A stretch of 58,586 nt of DNA from Rheinheimera sp. (GCF_030824435.1 NZ_JAVBXS010000009.1:1-58586); one strand, 5' to 3'; counted from the stretch's first letter, positions 1 to 9,186 are shown. A program made the numbers and translations. Notes: generated by a model from the letters alone, not told the origin.

Positions 1-43
1 AATCTGGTTGTAGAAAATAATAACAATTGAAGGGGATGATATT

Positions 44-316
44 GTGAACAAGTCTCAACTTATCGACAAAATTGCTGCTGGTGCAGACATTTCTAAAGCG
101 GCAGCGGGTCGTTCTCTTGACGCGTTCATCGAAGCCGTTACTGAAGCTTTAAAGGAAGGTGACTCAGTTGCGCTGGTTGGTTTCGGTACTTTCGCAGTAC
201 GTGAGCGTGCAGCCCGTACTGGTCGTAACCCACAAACTGGCGAAACGATTCAAATCGCTTCTGCGAAGATCCCTTCTTTCAAGCCAGGCAAAGCGTTAAA
301 AGACAGCGTTAACTAA
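44..316 (+). CDS. hupB: DNA-binding protein HU-beta
   Basis: This encodes a 90-residue HU-family nucleoid protein, a small dimeric DNA-bending architectural protein. The N-terminal [20 protein letters not shown] and the beta-arm region [21 protein letters not shown] are almost the same as in enterobacterial HU-beta. The start is GTG at 44, preceded by AGGGG at 31-35; no ATG fits the family N-terminus. In related genomes hupB lies between lon and ppiD, and ppiD follows here, so lon probably lies just outside the left edge. A strong hairpin and then a U-tract terminator follow. Confidence 0.97.
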   Translation: MNKSQLIDKIAAGADISKAAAGRSLDAFIEAVTEALKEGDSVALVGFGTFAVRERAARTGRNPQTGETIQIASAKIPSFKPGKALKDSVN

Positions 317-325
317 ACTTGAATG

Positions 326-347
326 CTGTGCCGGCGCGCCGGTGCAG
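326..347 (+). other. GC-rich hairpin after hupB
   Basis: A 22-nt self-complementary segment (CTGTGCCGGCG followed by CGCCGGTGCAG, two G-U pairs) begins 10 nt after the hupB stop. It has no U-tract, so it is not a classical terminator. It could stabilise the 3' end of the abundant hupB mRNA. The function is inferred. Confidence 0.4.
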
Positions 348-450
348 TAGCTAAGCTTAAAAAGAACAGTAAGGCTTGTTTTACAAGCTGAAATGATAAG
401 TGAGTTAAACCTTAGCGCGCGTATCGACAGTTCCGTTACAGCTTCTATAA

Positions 451-484
451 AAAAGGCGCATCTGTTAAGATGCGCCTTTTTTTT
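451..484 (+). terminator. Rho-independent terminator of hupB
   Basis: The stem GGCGCATCT / AGATGCGCC (455-463 with 468-476) has a 4-nt loop and is followed by a run of T. It lies 138 nt after the hupB stop and just before ppiD, so ppiD probably has its own promoter or depends on read-through. Confidence 0.9.
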
Positions 485-519
485 AAGCCGTCATTGCCGT
501 TATAAGAGATGAAGCAAGC

Positions 520-2436
520 ATGTTAGAAAAGATCAGAGAAGGTTCAAAAGGGATTGTTGCTCAGGTCATTCTGGGCCTGGTGATCCTGACATTCGCCGTA
601 TCCGGCGTCAGCAGCTATTTTGCCAATAACAGCGATCAGTCTGTTGCTGTGGTAAATGGTGAAGAAATCAGCCGCGCTAAGTTTGACCAGAGTTATCAAA
701 ACGAACGCGCCAGAATGCAGCAACAGTTTGGTGATATGTTTTCATCGCTGGCCGCTGATCCAGAATATATGAACAATTTCCGTAATTCAGTGTTGGAACG
801 TTTAATCGACGAAACACTGATGAAACAACAGGCAAACACTCTGGGGTTAAAAATCAGCGATGCAACGCTGAAAAAAACCATCACTGAAATGACAGAGTTT
901 CAGATTGATGGTGTTTTTAACAACGAACGTTATAACGCCTTATTACGTCAGAACAACCTGACCCCAAACCAGTTTGGTGACATTTTGCGTGAACAATTTG
1001 CCCGTAACCAGCTGATGATTGGTCTGGCAGGTTCTGAGTTTGCGTTGCCTGGCGAATTAAAAGCGCTGATGACGTTACAACAACAAAATCGCGATATTGA
1101 ATACGTTACTATTAAAGCTGCTGATTTTGCCGCTCAGGTTGAAATCACCGATGAAAAGCTGAATGAATATTATCAGCTGAACCAAGCCGCTTATGCCACG
1201 CCTGAGCAGGTGTCACTGCAGTACGTTGAGCTCAACAGCAGCGAACTGGCAAAAACGATTGAAGTGTCAGATGCCGATGTGACTGCTTATTACGAAGCGA
1301 ACAAAGACAGATATCAAACAGAAGAACGTCGTCGTGTTTCGCATATTCTGCTGGAAGCAGCCGAAGAAGATGCAGCAGTAAAAAGCAAAGCTGAAGCGCT
1401 GCTAAAAGAGATCCAGGCAGGTGCTGATTTTGCTGTTGTTGCCAAAGCTAATTCAGCCGACACAGTTTCTGCTGAAAATGGCGGTGATTTAGACTTTATC
1501 AGCAAAGGTGTGATGGAAGCCGAATTTGAAGCTGCTGCTTACGCCCTGGCTAAAGTGGGTGATGTCAGTGCTGTTGTGAAAACGTCTTTTGGTTATCACA
1601 TTATTAAACTGACAGAAATTGAAGCGGCGCAAGTGAAGCCTTTGGCTGAAGTGCAGGACGCTATTAAACAAACAGTACAAAAAGAAAAAGCCGCTGAGCA
1701 GTTTGCTGAATTGCAACAAAAACTGGCTGAAGTGAGTTTTGAAGTGGCTGATAACCTCGACGAAGCCGCAACTGCGGTCAATGCCAAAGTGCAGGAACTG
1801 CCATTGTTTTCACGTGAAAGTGCCAAAGCGCCTTTTGCGGTACCTGTATTCCTCGATAAAGTGTTTAACGCCGACTTTATTGCCTCAGGCACTAACAGCG
1901 ATGTGATTGCGCTGAGTGAAGAGCATGTGGTGGTGGTGCGTCTGGTTGAACATCAGAGCGCAAAAACCAAATCTTTTGACGAAGTAAAAGCTGAAGTGGT
2001 TAAAGCTGTCACTGCAGCCGAGAGCAGCAAACAGGCAAAAGCTAAAGCTGATGCGTTGCTGGCTGTGTTTAATGAAGGCAAAGATGTACGTGCTCAGTTA
2101 ACTGCAGACGGCTTAAAACTTGAAGTGGCAGCGGCTACTCCACGTTTTGGTGGTGCTTTAGATGCACAAATCCGCACTAAAGCCTTTGAGCTGGCAAAAC
2201 CTGTTGAAGCTAAACCTATGTCGGCCGGTATTGCTGAGCTGGCTTCAGGCGATGTGGCATTGGTTCTGGTTACCAAAGTAACTGAAGTTGCCACAACGGT
2301 TGAACCTGCTACAGCAGAGTTGCAGCAGTTTGCCCAGCAGATGGGACAATCCCACTTTGCTGCAGTGCAACAGGCGTTAAAAGCGCAGGCAGAGATAGTG
2401 CGTAAGTTGCCGGCTATGACCAGTGAAGATTTATAA
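520..2436 (+). CDS. ppiD: Peptidyl-prolyl isomerase-like periplasmic chaperone PpiD
   Basis: This is a 638-residue inner-membrane-anchored chaperone that helps newly exported proteins fold near the Sec translocon. A short cytoplasmic N-terminus (MLEKIREGSKG) is followed by one transmembrane helix at about residues 12-34, a SurA-N-like region, and a PpiC/parvulin domain at about 269-370 (VSHILLEA, GGDLDFISKG, FGYHIIKL). The length fits the family (about 620-640). Position after hupB is conserved in gammaproteobacteria. A terminator follows closely. In the family the parvulin domain is often catalytically weak, so a chaperone role is more likely than isomerase activity. Confidence 0.95.
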   Translation: MLEKIREGSKGIVAQVILGLVILTFAVSGVSSYFANNSDQSVAVVNGEEISRAKFDQSYQNERARMQQQFGDMFSSLAADPEYMNNFRNSVLERLIDETLMKQQANTLGLKISDATLKKTITEMTEFQIDGVFNNERYNALLRQNNLTPNQFGDILREQFARNQLMIGLAGSEFALPGELKALMTLQQQNRDIEYVTIKAADFAAQVEITDEKLNEYYQLNQAAYATPEQVSLQYVELNSSELAKTIEVSDADVTAYYEANKDRYQTEERRRVSHILLEAAEEDAAVKSKAEALLKEIQAGADFAVVAKANSADTVSAENGGDLDFISKGVMEAEFEAAAYALAKVGDVSAVVKTSFGYHIIKLTEIEAAQVKPLAEVQDAIKQTVQKEKAAEQFAELQQKLAEVSFEVADNLDEAATAVNAKVQELPLFSRESAKAPFAVPVFLDKVFNADFIASGTNSDVIALSEEHVVVVRLVEHQSAKTKSFDEVKAEVVKAVTAAESSKQAKAKADALLAVFNEGKDVRAQLTADGLKLEVAAATPRFGGALDAQIRTKAFELAKPVEAKPMSAGIAELASGDVALVLVTKVTEVATTVEPATAELQQFAQQMGQSHFAAVQQALKAQAEIVRKLPAMTSEDL

Positions 2437-2454
2437 GTTCAACAGAACTTAAGT

Positions 2455-2484
2455 TAAAAAAACCGCCATCTGGCGGTTTTTTTT
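2455..2484 (+). terminator. Rho-independent terminator of ppiD
   Basis: The stem ACCGCCA / TGGCGGT is flanked by A-runs and followed by eight T, starting about 20 nt after the ppiD stop. The A-run upstream lets it also act on the leftward transcript of the convergent sap operon. Confidence 0.9.
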
Positions 2485-2656
2485 GGCTGCGATGGCGGAA
2501 CTTGTTATTGCATCTGATGCTGCATTTCAAACGATATAAAAGGCGCAGCGGTTGTCAGGCAGAGGTGCTGTCGTTCTGCGTATTGTTTCTGTGAAGCCGG
2601 ATATCAGAGCTCTTTGCCTGTTTTGTTTGTTGTGTTCAGGGGTTTATGTTGCCGCC

Positions 2657-3442
2657 TTAATATTGCAGGCTGTTAATCAGTTTACGGCTGTAATCGTGTT
2701 GTGGGTTACTAAAGACTTCATTAGTCAGGCCATAGTCCAGACTTTGCCCCTGATGCAATACCAAAGTTTGATCAGCAATATGGCGAACCAGTCTCAGCTG
2801 ATTGGTGACCAGTAAATAAGCCAGACCGGTTTTTTGCTGCAGTTCCAGTAACAGGTTCACAATCTGAGCCCTTAACGAAGGGTCCAGTGCCGTCAGGGCT
2901 TCATCGAGGATCAGAATTTTGGGATCCAATATTAACGCCCGTGCCAGTGCCACCCTTTGCAGCTGACCTCCGGAAAACATATGGGGGTAATAGTTGCCAT
3001 GCTCATTGAGTAAACCCAATAACTTCAGGGTGTCGGCTATTTTCTGTTCACGTTGTTCAACATTCAGCACAGTGCTGTAGCGCAGCACATCATGCAGAAT
3101 GTCTGAAATTTTTTGATTTGGATTTAACGAACGGGCTGCGTCCTGAAAAATATACCGGATCAAGTGATTTGTTTTGTGAAAACCACGGCAGTTAATCACC
3201 TGACCGGCCAGCATGATTTCACCACTGTCCGGCTGTTCAATACCAACCAGTAATTTAGCCAGCGTGCTTTTTCCAGACCCTGTTTCGCCAACCACCGCCA
3301 GAGTTTCGCCAGCCTTGAGTGTAAAACTGATATCAGAAAGCGCCTGTATGGTTTTATGCCGGAATAAACCCTGAGCTTTCTGATAACTTTTACTCAGATG
3401 GCTGACCTTGATCAGATCACTACTTATTACCTGATCATTCAT
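2657..3442 (-). CDS. sapF: Peptide ABC transporter ATPase SapF
   Basis: This 261-residue ATPase belongs to the SapABCDF importer family, linked to antimicrobial-peptide resistance and, in E. coli, to putrescine export by SapBCDF. It shows Walker A GETGSGKS (about residues 52-59), signature FSGGQLQRVALARAL and Walker B ILILDEALTALD. It overlaps the end of sapD by 8 nt and is the last gene of the leftward operon. It is shorter than SapD and lacks the oligopeptide C-terminal extension, as in the family. Confidence 0.93.
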   Translation of the reverse strand: MNDQVISSDLIKVSHLSKSYQKAQGLFRHKTIQALSDISFTLKAGETLAVVGETGSGKSTLAKLLVGIEQPDSGEIMLAGQVINCRGFHKTNHLIRYIFQDAARSLNPNQKISDILHDVLRYSTVLNVEQREQKIADTLKLLGLLNEHGNYYPHMFSGGQLQRVALARALILDPKILILDEALTALDPSLRAQIVNLLLELQQKTGLAYLLVTNQLRLVRHIADQTLVLHQGQSLDYGLTNEVFSNPQHDYSRKLINSLQY

Positions 3443-4433
3443 CAGTTTTCTCCAGCATAGGGAAGTGGCAGCTGTAATAGTGGTTTTGTAACCGTTCCAG
3501 CACCGGCGTTTTTACACACTCTTTGCGGGCATTTGGACATCTTGGCCCTAACCGGCAGCCGATAGGCAAATGTTGTAGTGTTGGAATACTGCCATGCAAG
3601 GCATAAAGTTGTTGTTTAAAACCAAGCTCCGGCTGAAATTCCGGCACACTTTTAATCAAAGCATGCGTATAAGGGTGCAGCGGATGTTTCAGAATAGTGG
3701 CGGTGTCGCCGGCTTCAACTAACTGACCACAATAAAGCACACTTAAAGTATCTGTGTTACGAGCCACAGTTTCCAGCTCATGGCTTATCAATAAAATTGA
3801 GGTGCCTTTAAGCTGATTAAAACTGGCCAATAACCGGAATAATTGCGCCTGAGTTGTACTTTCAAGTGCAGTGGTGGGCTCGTCGGCGATCAGCAACTTC
3901 GGGCTTTTAGCAATGGCCATCGCAATCATAATTTTCTGACAAACCCCTTCAGACAGCTGATAAGGGTAACTGTTTAATACAGCGCCATGATCACGGATCC
4001 CCACTTTATGCAACAAAGCGATGGCACGTTTTTTCCTGAAGTAACCCCGTTGCCACCAGGACGCACCTTCAAGCTGATGGTCCGGAATAGCTTCAGCCAG
4101 CTGCTCACCAATGGGGGAGGTTGGGTCCATGCTGCGGCTGGGTTCCTGATAAATCATTGCGATGTCGCGGCTGATAATACGGCGTTGTTCGTCATACGAT
4201 AAACGCAACAAGTCCTGACCACACCAATTAAAACGGTCTGCCGATATTTTCCAGCGCTGATGGAGTACCCCCATAATAGCTTTGGCAATCAGGCTTTTAC
4301 CTGAACCAGACTCGCCTACCAGCCCACGAATTTCACCTTCTTTCAGCGACAGGTTCACCCGGTCGACGGCCCGCACTAAGCCATCGGGCGTTTCAAGCTC
4401 CAGCGTTAAATTGCGGATATCTAATAACTGCAT
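3435..4433 (-). CDS. sapD: Peptide ABC transporter ATPase SapD
   Basis: This is the 332-residue partner ATPase of SapF. Walker A is GESGSGKS (residues 40-47) and Walker B LLIADEPTTALE. The signature motif is LSEGVCQK instead of LSGGQ; the same degeneracy occurs in E. coli SapD, so it is a family trait. The C-terminal oligopeptide-transporter tail with Cys (CRLGPRCPNARKEC, later YYSCHFP) is present. It overlaps sapC by 1 nt and sapF by 8 nt, which suggests translational coupling. Confidence 0.94.
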   Translation of the reverse strand: MQLLDIRNLTLELETPDGLVRAVDRVNLSLKEGEIRGLVGESGSGKSLIAKAIMGVLHQRWKISADRFNWCGQDLLRLSYDEQRRIISRDIAMIYQEPSRSMDPTSPIGEQLAEAIPDHQLEGASWWQRGYFRKKRAIALLHKVGIRDHGAVLNSYPYQLSEGVCQKIMIAMAIAKSPKLLIADEPTTALESTTQAQLFRLLASFNQLKGTSILLISHELETVARNTDTLSVLYCGQLVEAGDTATILKHPLHPYTHALIKSVPEFQPELGFKQQLYALHGSIPTLQHLPIGCRLGPRCPNARKECVKTPVLERLQNHYYSCHFPMLEKTDE

Positions 4434-5326
4434 CAGTTTTCCCGCCGTTTTTTCATCGCGACTCTCAGGCCATCACCCACCAGATTTACCGCCAGCACTG
4501 TGATAAAAATTAATAATCCCGGTAGGGCGACGGTCCAGGGGGCCAGATAAATAGAATCCAGCGAGTCGGCAATCATTGCGCCCCATTCGGCCGTCGGCGA
4601 CTGTGCGCCAATACCCAAAAAGCCCAATGCTGCAATATCAAGCACTGCGGTAGACAGAGCCATAGTGCCCATCAACACCAGTTGTTCCCAGGTGTTGGGC
4701 AAAATAACGGAAAAAAGTAATTGCCTTCTGTTGGCACCATCCAGCCGGTAAGCGGTGACATAATCTTGTTTCAGCTGCTGGGCTATGGCATTTCTGACGC
4801 CGTGCACAAATTGTGGCAACAATGCCAGCATAATGGCCCAGATGGTATTGAGTAAACCTGGTCCCAGCACTGCGACTATCACTATGGCCAGTAATAACGA
4901 AGGAATCGTCAGGGCTAAATCTAATAAGTGGTTAAAAATACTGGATTTTACACCTTTACTCATACCTGAAAGTGCACCTAGTATCAGCCCGACCAGCAAA
5001 GAACCCACGACAGCAAGAATGGCCAGACCAAAAGTGTAACTGGCACCAAGCATTAATCTGGACATCAGGTCGCGGCCAAGGTCATCTGTGCCAAGTGGAT
5101 AAGATACCAGACCTGAGTCTTGCCAGGACGGCGGCAGCAGCAGCAACTGAGAGTTTTGCAGGTACGGATTATGCGGTGTTAAAAAAGGCGTCAGCACAGC
5201 AAGCGCCAGCAGAATGAGTAATAACACCAGGCCAAAAAACGCAAAATGCTGCGGGGCAAAATGTTTCCACAACAGTTTCAGTGGGCCTTTGTTGTGTTCC
5301 TCGTAATACAGCCTGAGTTTTTTCAT
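4433..5326 (-). CDS. sapC: Peptide ABC transporter permease SapC
   Basis: This 297-residue inner-membrane permease has the N-terminal extension and first helix typical of DppC/SapC (FFGLVLLLILLALAVLTPFL), followed by about five more helices. The cytoplasmic EAA-type coupling loop reads AYRLDGANRRQLLFSVILPN, and the GTDDLGRDLMSRL motif is typical of the family. It starts 1 nt after the sapB stop and overlaps sapD by 1 nt. Confidence 0.93.
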   Translation of the reverse strand: MKKLRLYYEEHNKGPLKLLWKHFAPQHFAFFGLVLLLILLALAVLTPFLTPHNPYLQNSQLLLLPPSWQDSGLVSYPLGTDDLGRDLMSRLMLGASYTFGLAILAVVGSLLVGLILGALSGMSKGVKSSIFNHLLDLALTIPSLLLAIVIVAVLGPGLLNTIWAIMLALLPQFVHGVRNAIAQQLKQDYVTAYRLDGANRRQLLFSVILPNTWEQLVLMGTMALSTAVLDIAALGFLGIGAQSPTAEWGAMIADSLDSIYLAPWTVALPGLLIFITVLAVNLVGDGLRVAMKKRREN

Positions 5327-5327
5327 C

Positions 5328-6347
5328 TCAGAACTTCCTGGCCAGAGGGTTAAATAAGGTATGCATAATTTCGGTCAGCATATTGACCAGGATCACCAGC
5401 GACGACACCAGTAGCACGCCCCCCTGAATCGCAGGGAAGTTGCGTTGATAAATACTGTCAATCAGCCAGCGGCCAATACCAGGCCAGGAAAAAATAACTT
5501 CGGTGATCATGGCAAGGGTAATCAGCGTACTAAATTGCAAACCGACCTGACGGGTGACCGGCAAAAGTGCGTTACGCAAGCCATGGGTATACAGCACCTG
5601 CAAACGCGTTAAGCCTTTAGCTCTGGCTGTTTTGATGTAGTTTTGGTCCAGTACATCCAGCATCGAATCGCGGGTAAAGCGGATCATCACAGTGGTCGGG
5701 TAGGTGGCTAAAACCACTGCAGGCAACAACATATGGCGGATGGCGTCAAATAGTGCCTGTTGGCGGTAACTGACATCAGACAACAGAATATCCAATAACA
5801 TAAAACCGGTATTGGGGGATATTTCATACAAAACGCCGAGCCGGCCTGAAGTTGGTAACCAACCCAGACTTAATGAAAACACCATAATAAGTAACAAAGC
5901 CCACCAGAAAATTGGCATTGAGAAACCTACCAGCGCCAGAGTGGAGATCAGTTTATCCAACCATTTATCTTTACGGACAGCAGCGACAATGCCCAACGGG
6001 ATCCCAATCAACAATGATAAAAACAGCGCATAACCGGCCAGTTCCAGCGTTGCCGGCATCACCAGCAACATTTCCGTTAATACGTTTTGTTGACTGGAAA
6101 AAGACAAAGCCCATTGCCCATGCAACAAACGCTGTAAAAACAACAAATATTGCTGCAGATAGTCCTGCTCCAGACCAAGTTGTTTTGTCAGAATCATTTC
6201 ATTGGCCGGACTGATATTACGCAGACCGGTAAAGTTTCCAAGCACATCACCCGGAAACAAATAACCCAGACTAAAAGCAAAAACAGTCAGAGCTATAAAT
6301 ACAAAAGCCAATAAAAACAAGCGTCTGAACAGGTAATGTAAAATCAT
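5328..6347 (-). CDS. sapB: Peptide ABC transporter permease SapB
   Basis: This 339-residue permease pairs with SapC. The DppB-like N-terminal helix (YLFRRLFLLAFVFIALTVFA) precedes a large periplasmic loop and five further helices. The EAA loop is ARAKGLTRLQVLYTHGLRNA. Its ATG overlaps the sapA stop (TGATG), so translation is probably coupled to sapA. Confidence 0.93.
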   Translation of the reverse strand: MILHYLFRRLFLLAFVFIALTVFAFSLGYLFPGDVLGNFTGLRNISPANEMILTKQLGLEQDYLQQYLLFLQRLLHGQWALSFSSQQNVLTEMLLVMPATLELAGYALFLSLLIGIPLGIVAAVRKDKWLDKLISTLALVGFSMPIFWWALLLIMVFSLSLGWLPTSGRLGVLYEISPNTGFMLLDILLSDVSYRQQALFDAIRHMLLPAVVLATYPTTVMIRFTRDSMLDVLDQNYIKTARAKGLTRLQVLYTHGLRNALLPVTRQVGLQFSTLITLAMITEVIFSWPGIGRWLIDSIYQRNFPAIQGGVLLVSSLVILVNMLTEIMHTLFNPLARKF

Positions 6348-7954
6348 CAGTGTTTTCCTGCCATCGCAAAGTTAATGCCACCATAAGGATTGATCTGCAC
6401 ACCAGTGATATTGCTGCTGCGTACCTGAAACCTTTTGGAATGGGCAATAGGTACCAGCGGCATTTGTTCAGCCTGATATTGTTGTGCCTGCAGATAAAAT
6501 GCGCGGCGTTCGTTTAAATCTGCGGTATTCACTGCTTGTTGCAGCAAATTGTCAAAGTGTTCGTCACACCAGTTGGCTCTGTTGCTGCCGGAAACGGCCG
6601 AGGCGCAACTTAACAAAGGCCGCAGAAAATTATCAGGATCTGCGTTGTCTGCCGACCAGCCAATCAAGACCGAATCATGCTCGGCTAAAGTCAGCTTGCG
6701 GCGAAAGGTGTTCCATTCGTAGGAAACTATATGGGCTTTGACACCAATCAGTGCCAAATCTGCCTGAATCAGTTCAGCCATTTTTAACGCATTCGGGTTA
6801 TATAATCTTTGTACCGGCATGGCCCAGATATCCAGGCTAAAACCTTTGGCAAAACCAGCTTCGGCTAATAATGTCCGTGCCCGCACCGGATCATAAGGGT
6901 CCGCCACAGCAGGTTTTTGATAAGCCCATGAAGTGGGAGGTAATAATGAATCTGCCTGCTCAGCCTGGCCAAAATAAACGGCCTGCAAAATATTCTGTTT
7001 GTTGATTGCAAGCGCCAACGCTTGCCGGACTTTGACATTATTCAGTGGTGGTTTTTGTGTGTTAAATGCCCAATAACCTACATTCATGCTGGTTTGCACA
7101 TCCACCACAAAGTCTTTGCGCTGGGACAGCAACTGTAGCTCAGCCAGACGCGGGATAGGAGCAACATCGCATTCATGCGTTAATAATTTGGCAATACGTT
7201 TGGTGCTGTCGGGCACTATATCAATGACCAGTTGTTCAAGATTTGAACCCTGACGCCAATGTTGCTGATGCCGGTAATAACGGATCAATACATCTTTTTG
7301 ATATTGCCGGAATAAAAACGGACCAGTGCCTACCGGCAGTTGATCCAGTTCCATGAGTGCATTTCGGGCCAGCAGCCGGGCACCATATTCAGCAGACAAC
7401 ACAGCAGAAAAATCAGTGGCCAGGGTTGATAAAAATGAGCTGTCGGGTTTATTCAAACGAAACTCAACTTCCATCGGACCTATGGCTTTTATTTCCGCCA
7501 CCAGTTGCCGCCATTCCATACTGTCAAAATAAGGGTATTCAGTGGCCGTCTGGTGAAATGGATGTTGTGGTAACAATACGCGGTTAAAGGTAAAGACCAC
7601 ATCTTCCGCATTCAAAAAGCGGCTGGGTTGAAAATAAGCGGTGTGATGAAAGGCCACATTGTCCCTGAGTATAAAACGATAACTCAGGCCATCAGGGCTG
7701 ACCTGCCAGCTTTTTGCCAGCGCCGGGATAAACTCGCCACTTTGTGCATCAATGTCCAGCAACCTGTCATAAAGGTGTTGGCTGATAGCATCAATGGTGG
7801 TTCCTGAGGTGACCAGCTGCGGATTAAAACTCTCAGGTGAACCTTCCACACAATAGACCAGACCGCTGACCCCAATATTACCGCTATCAGGCTGACAACC
7901 GTTTGTTGCAACGGCTATCAGACAGGCAAGTGACAAGCATAAAGAAGGTTTCAT
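6347..7954 (-). CDS. sapA: Periplasmic peptide-binding protein SapA
   Basis: This 535-residue SBP_bac_5 family protein is the substrate-binding part of SapABCDF. Many segments resemble enterobacterial SapA (VYCVEGSPESFNPQ, VGTGPF, MNVGYWAFNTQKPPLNN, DPDNFLRPLLSC). The N-terminus has a hydrophobic signal ending in ATNGC at residue 20, so it may be lipid-anchored rather than freely periplasmic as in E. coli; the lipobox is weak. Its ATG overlaps the pspF stop by 4 nt, which places the transporter in the pspF transcript. Confidence 0.92.
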   Translation of the reverse strand: MKPSLCLSLACLIAVATNGCQPDSGNIGVSGLVYCVEGSPESFNPQLVTSGTTIDAISQHLYDRLLDIDAQSGEFIPALAKSWQVSPDGLSYRFILRDNVAFHHTAYFQPSRFLNAEDVVFTFNRVLLPQHPFHQTATEYPYFDSMEWRQLVAEIKAIGPMEVEFRLNKPDSSFLSTLATDFSAVLSAEYGARLLARNALMELDQLPVGTGPFLFRQYQKDVLIRYYRHQQHWRQGSNLEQLVIDIVPDSTKRIAKLLTHECDVAPIPRLAELQLLSQRKDFVVDVQTSMNVGYWAFNTQKPPLNNVKVRQALALAINKQNILQAVYFGQAEQADSLLPPTSWAYQKPAVADPYDPVRARTLLAEAGFAKGFSLDIWAMPVQRLYNPNALKMAELIQADLALIGVKAHIVSYEWNTFRRKLTLAEHDSVLIGWSADNADPDNFLRPLLSCASAVSGSNRANWCDEHFDNLLQQAVNTADLNERRAFYLQAQQYQAEQMPLVPIAHSKRFQVRSSNITGVQINPYGGINFAMAGKH

Positions 7955-9045
7955 TGTTGACTGTCTAATAATTTGTATTTTTTCATGTAACCACGCAGCT
8001 GATGATAAGTCAGGTTCAGTGCCTCTGCCGTTTTTTTCTGGTTGTATTGGCTAGCCGCCAACGCCTGTTTAATCAGAGTAACTTCGTAATTTTCTGACAG
8101 CAGTTTAAAATCCTGGGCTTCTGAAAAATCAATCACGGTATGAGCTTGTTCTCTGGCTTGTGGCGCGGCGGCATTATCCACTGAACTGACGGTTTTGACT
8201 ACAGCCGCGCTCTCTTGCACTGTGGTAATTCTGTCATTGGTTCTGACCCTGCTGATGGGCCGGAACGGGGATTCAAAAGGGTCAAACAAAATCTGATGTA
8301 CAGGCACATAGGGGTTGTTGCTGCGATAAACACTACGTTCCACCACATTTTTAAGCTCACGCACATTGCCTGGCCAGTCATAGTCGAGCAGCATTCTTTT
8401 GGCTTTTTCGCTAAAACCACTAAAGAGTTCAAAATTCAGTTCACGCGCCATATTGATTGCAAAGTGTTCAGCCAGCACCAGTATATCTTCACGCCGCTCC
8501 CGCATTGGCGGCAGGGTGATCACATCAAAGGCCAGCCGGTCCAGTAAGTCGGCTCTGAATTCACCTCTGTCTGCCATACCGGGTAAATCTTCGTTGGTAG
8601 CGCATATCAGCCGCACATCCACTTTAATAGCTCTGCTACCACCAACCCGCTCAAACTCACCATATTCAATAACGCGCAGCAGTTTTTCCTGTACCAGACC
8701 CGGTGTATTGGCCAGCTCATCTAAAAACAAAGTGCCGAAGTTTGCGCGTTCAAAACGGCCTTCATGCCTTTTGCTGGCACCGGTAAAAGCACCGGCTTCA
8801 TGACCAAACAATTCACTTTCCAGCAGGTTTTCATTTAATGAAGCGCAGTTCAGCGTCAGATAAGACTGATCCCAACGTTGGGATAAATAATGCAAACGTG
8901 CTGCTATCAGTTCTTTACCTGTGCCACGTTCGCCGATAATCAGTACTGGTTTATTCAGAGGTGCAATTTGTGAAACCTGATCCAACACATTTAAAAAACT
9001 GTTGGCTTGCCCAATAAGGTTGTCCTGTTGAAATGACCTGGCCAT
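7951..9045 (-). CDS. pspF: Sigma54-dependent activator PspF
   Basis: This 364-residue enhancer-binding protein activates the phage-shock operon. It has no receiver domain: the AAA+ domain begins near the N-terminus with Walker A GERGTGKE, an intact sigma54-contacting GAFTGA loop, Walker B GTLFLDE and the arginine-finger region. A roughly 70-residue linker leads to a Fis-type HTH (YNQKKTAEALNLTYHQLRGY). In the family PspA binds and inhibits it. It diverges from pspA and is the first gene of an operon with sapABCDF. It is longer than E. coli PspF (325) because of the linker. Confidence 0.95.
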   Translation of the reverse strand: MARSFQQDNLIGQANSFLNVLDQVSQIAPLNKPVLIIGERGTGKELIAARLHYLSQRWDQSYLTLNCASLNENLLESELFGHEAGAFTGASKRHEGRFERANFGTLFLDELANTPGLVQEKLLRVIEYGEFERVGGSRAIKVDVRLICATNEDLPGMADRGEFRADLLDRLAFDVITLPPMRERREDILVLAEHFAINMARELNFELFSGFSEKAKRMLLDYDWPGNVRELKNVVERSVYRSNNPYVPVHQILFDPFESPFRPISRVRTNDRITTVQESAAVVKTVSSVDNAAAPQAREQAHTVIDFSEAQDFKLLSENYEVTLIKQALAASQYNQKKTAEALNLTYHQLRGYMKKYKLLDSQQ

Positions 9046-9052
9046 ATCCCTG

Positions 9053-9083
9053 CTACTAATTGGTTAAATTTGCTAATTAGTAG
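9053..9083. promoter_or_regulatory. Inverted repeat, candidate PspF enhancer site
   Basis: A perfect 9-bp inverted repeat, CTACTAATT (9053-9061) and AATTAGTAG (9075-9083), separated by 13 bp, lies between divergent pspF and pspA. Its centre is about 130 bp upstream of the predicted pspA start point and just upstream of the pspF start codon. This fits a PspF upstream activating sequence that also autoregulates pspF-sap. The assignment is inferred from position. Confidence 0.5.
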
Positions 9084-9170
9084 TCTATTTCAAAAGTTGT
9101 TTTTTCAGAAGAACTATCGAAAAATAAATAAATATCAATTAAAACAACATGATAAAAGTTTTTTGCAAGT

Positions 9171-9186
9171 TGGCAAGAAACCTGAA
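9171..9186 (+). promoter_or_regulatory. Sigma54-type promoter of pspABC
   Basis: TGGCAAG (-24) and CTGAA (-12) have the sigma54 spacing, with GG at -24 and the conserved G at -12. The usual GC at -12 reads GA. The start point would be near 9198 and the Shine-Dalgarno sequence lies at about 9216-9222. A PspF gene with an intact GAFTGA next door supports the call. Confidence 0.68.

Noticed and set aside
2552-2815. 87-residue rightward reading frame with a hydrophobic start
   Set aside because: It overlaps the 3' end of sapF on the other strand, has no good ribosome binding site, and resembles nothing; it is probably a chance frame.
9121-9150. IHF site between pspF and pspA
   Set aside because: The A/T-rich stretch contains TATCAA, but the required TTR at the right spacing is missing.
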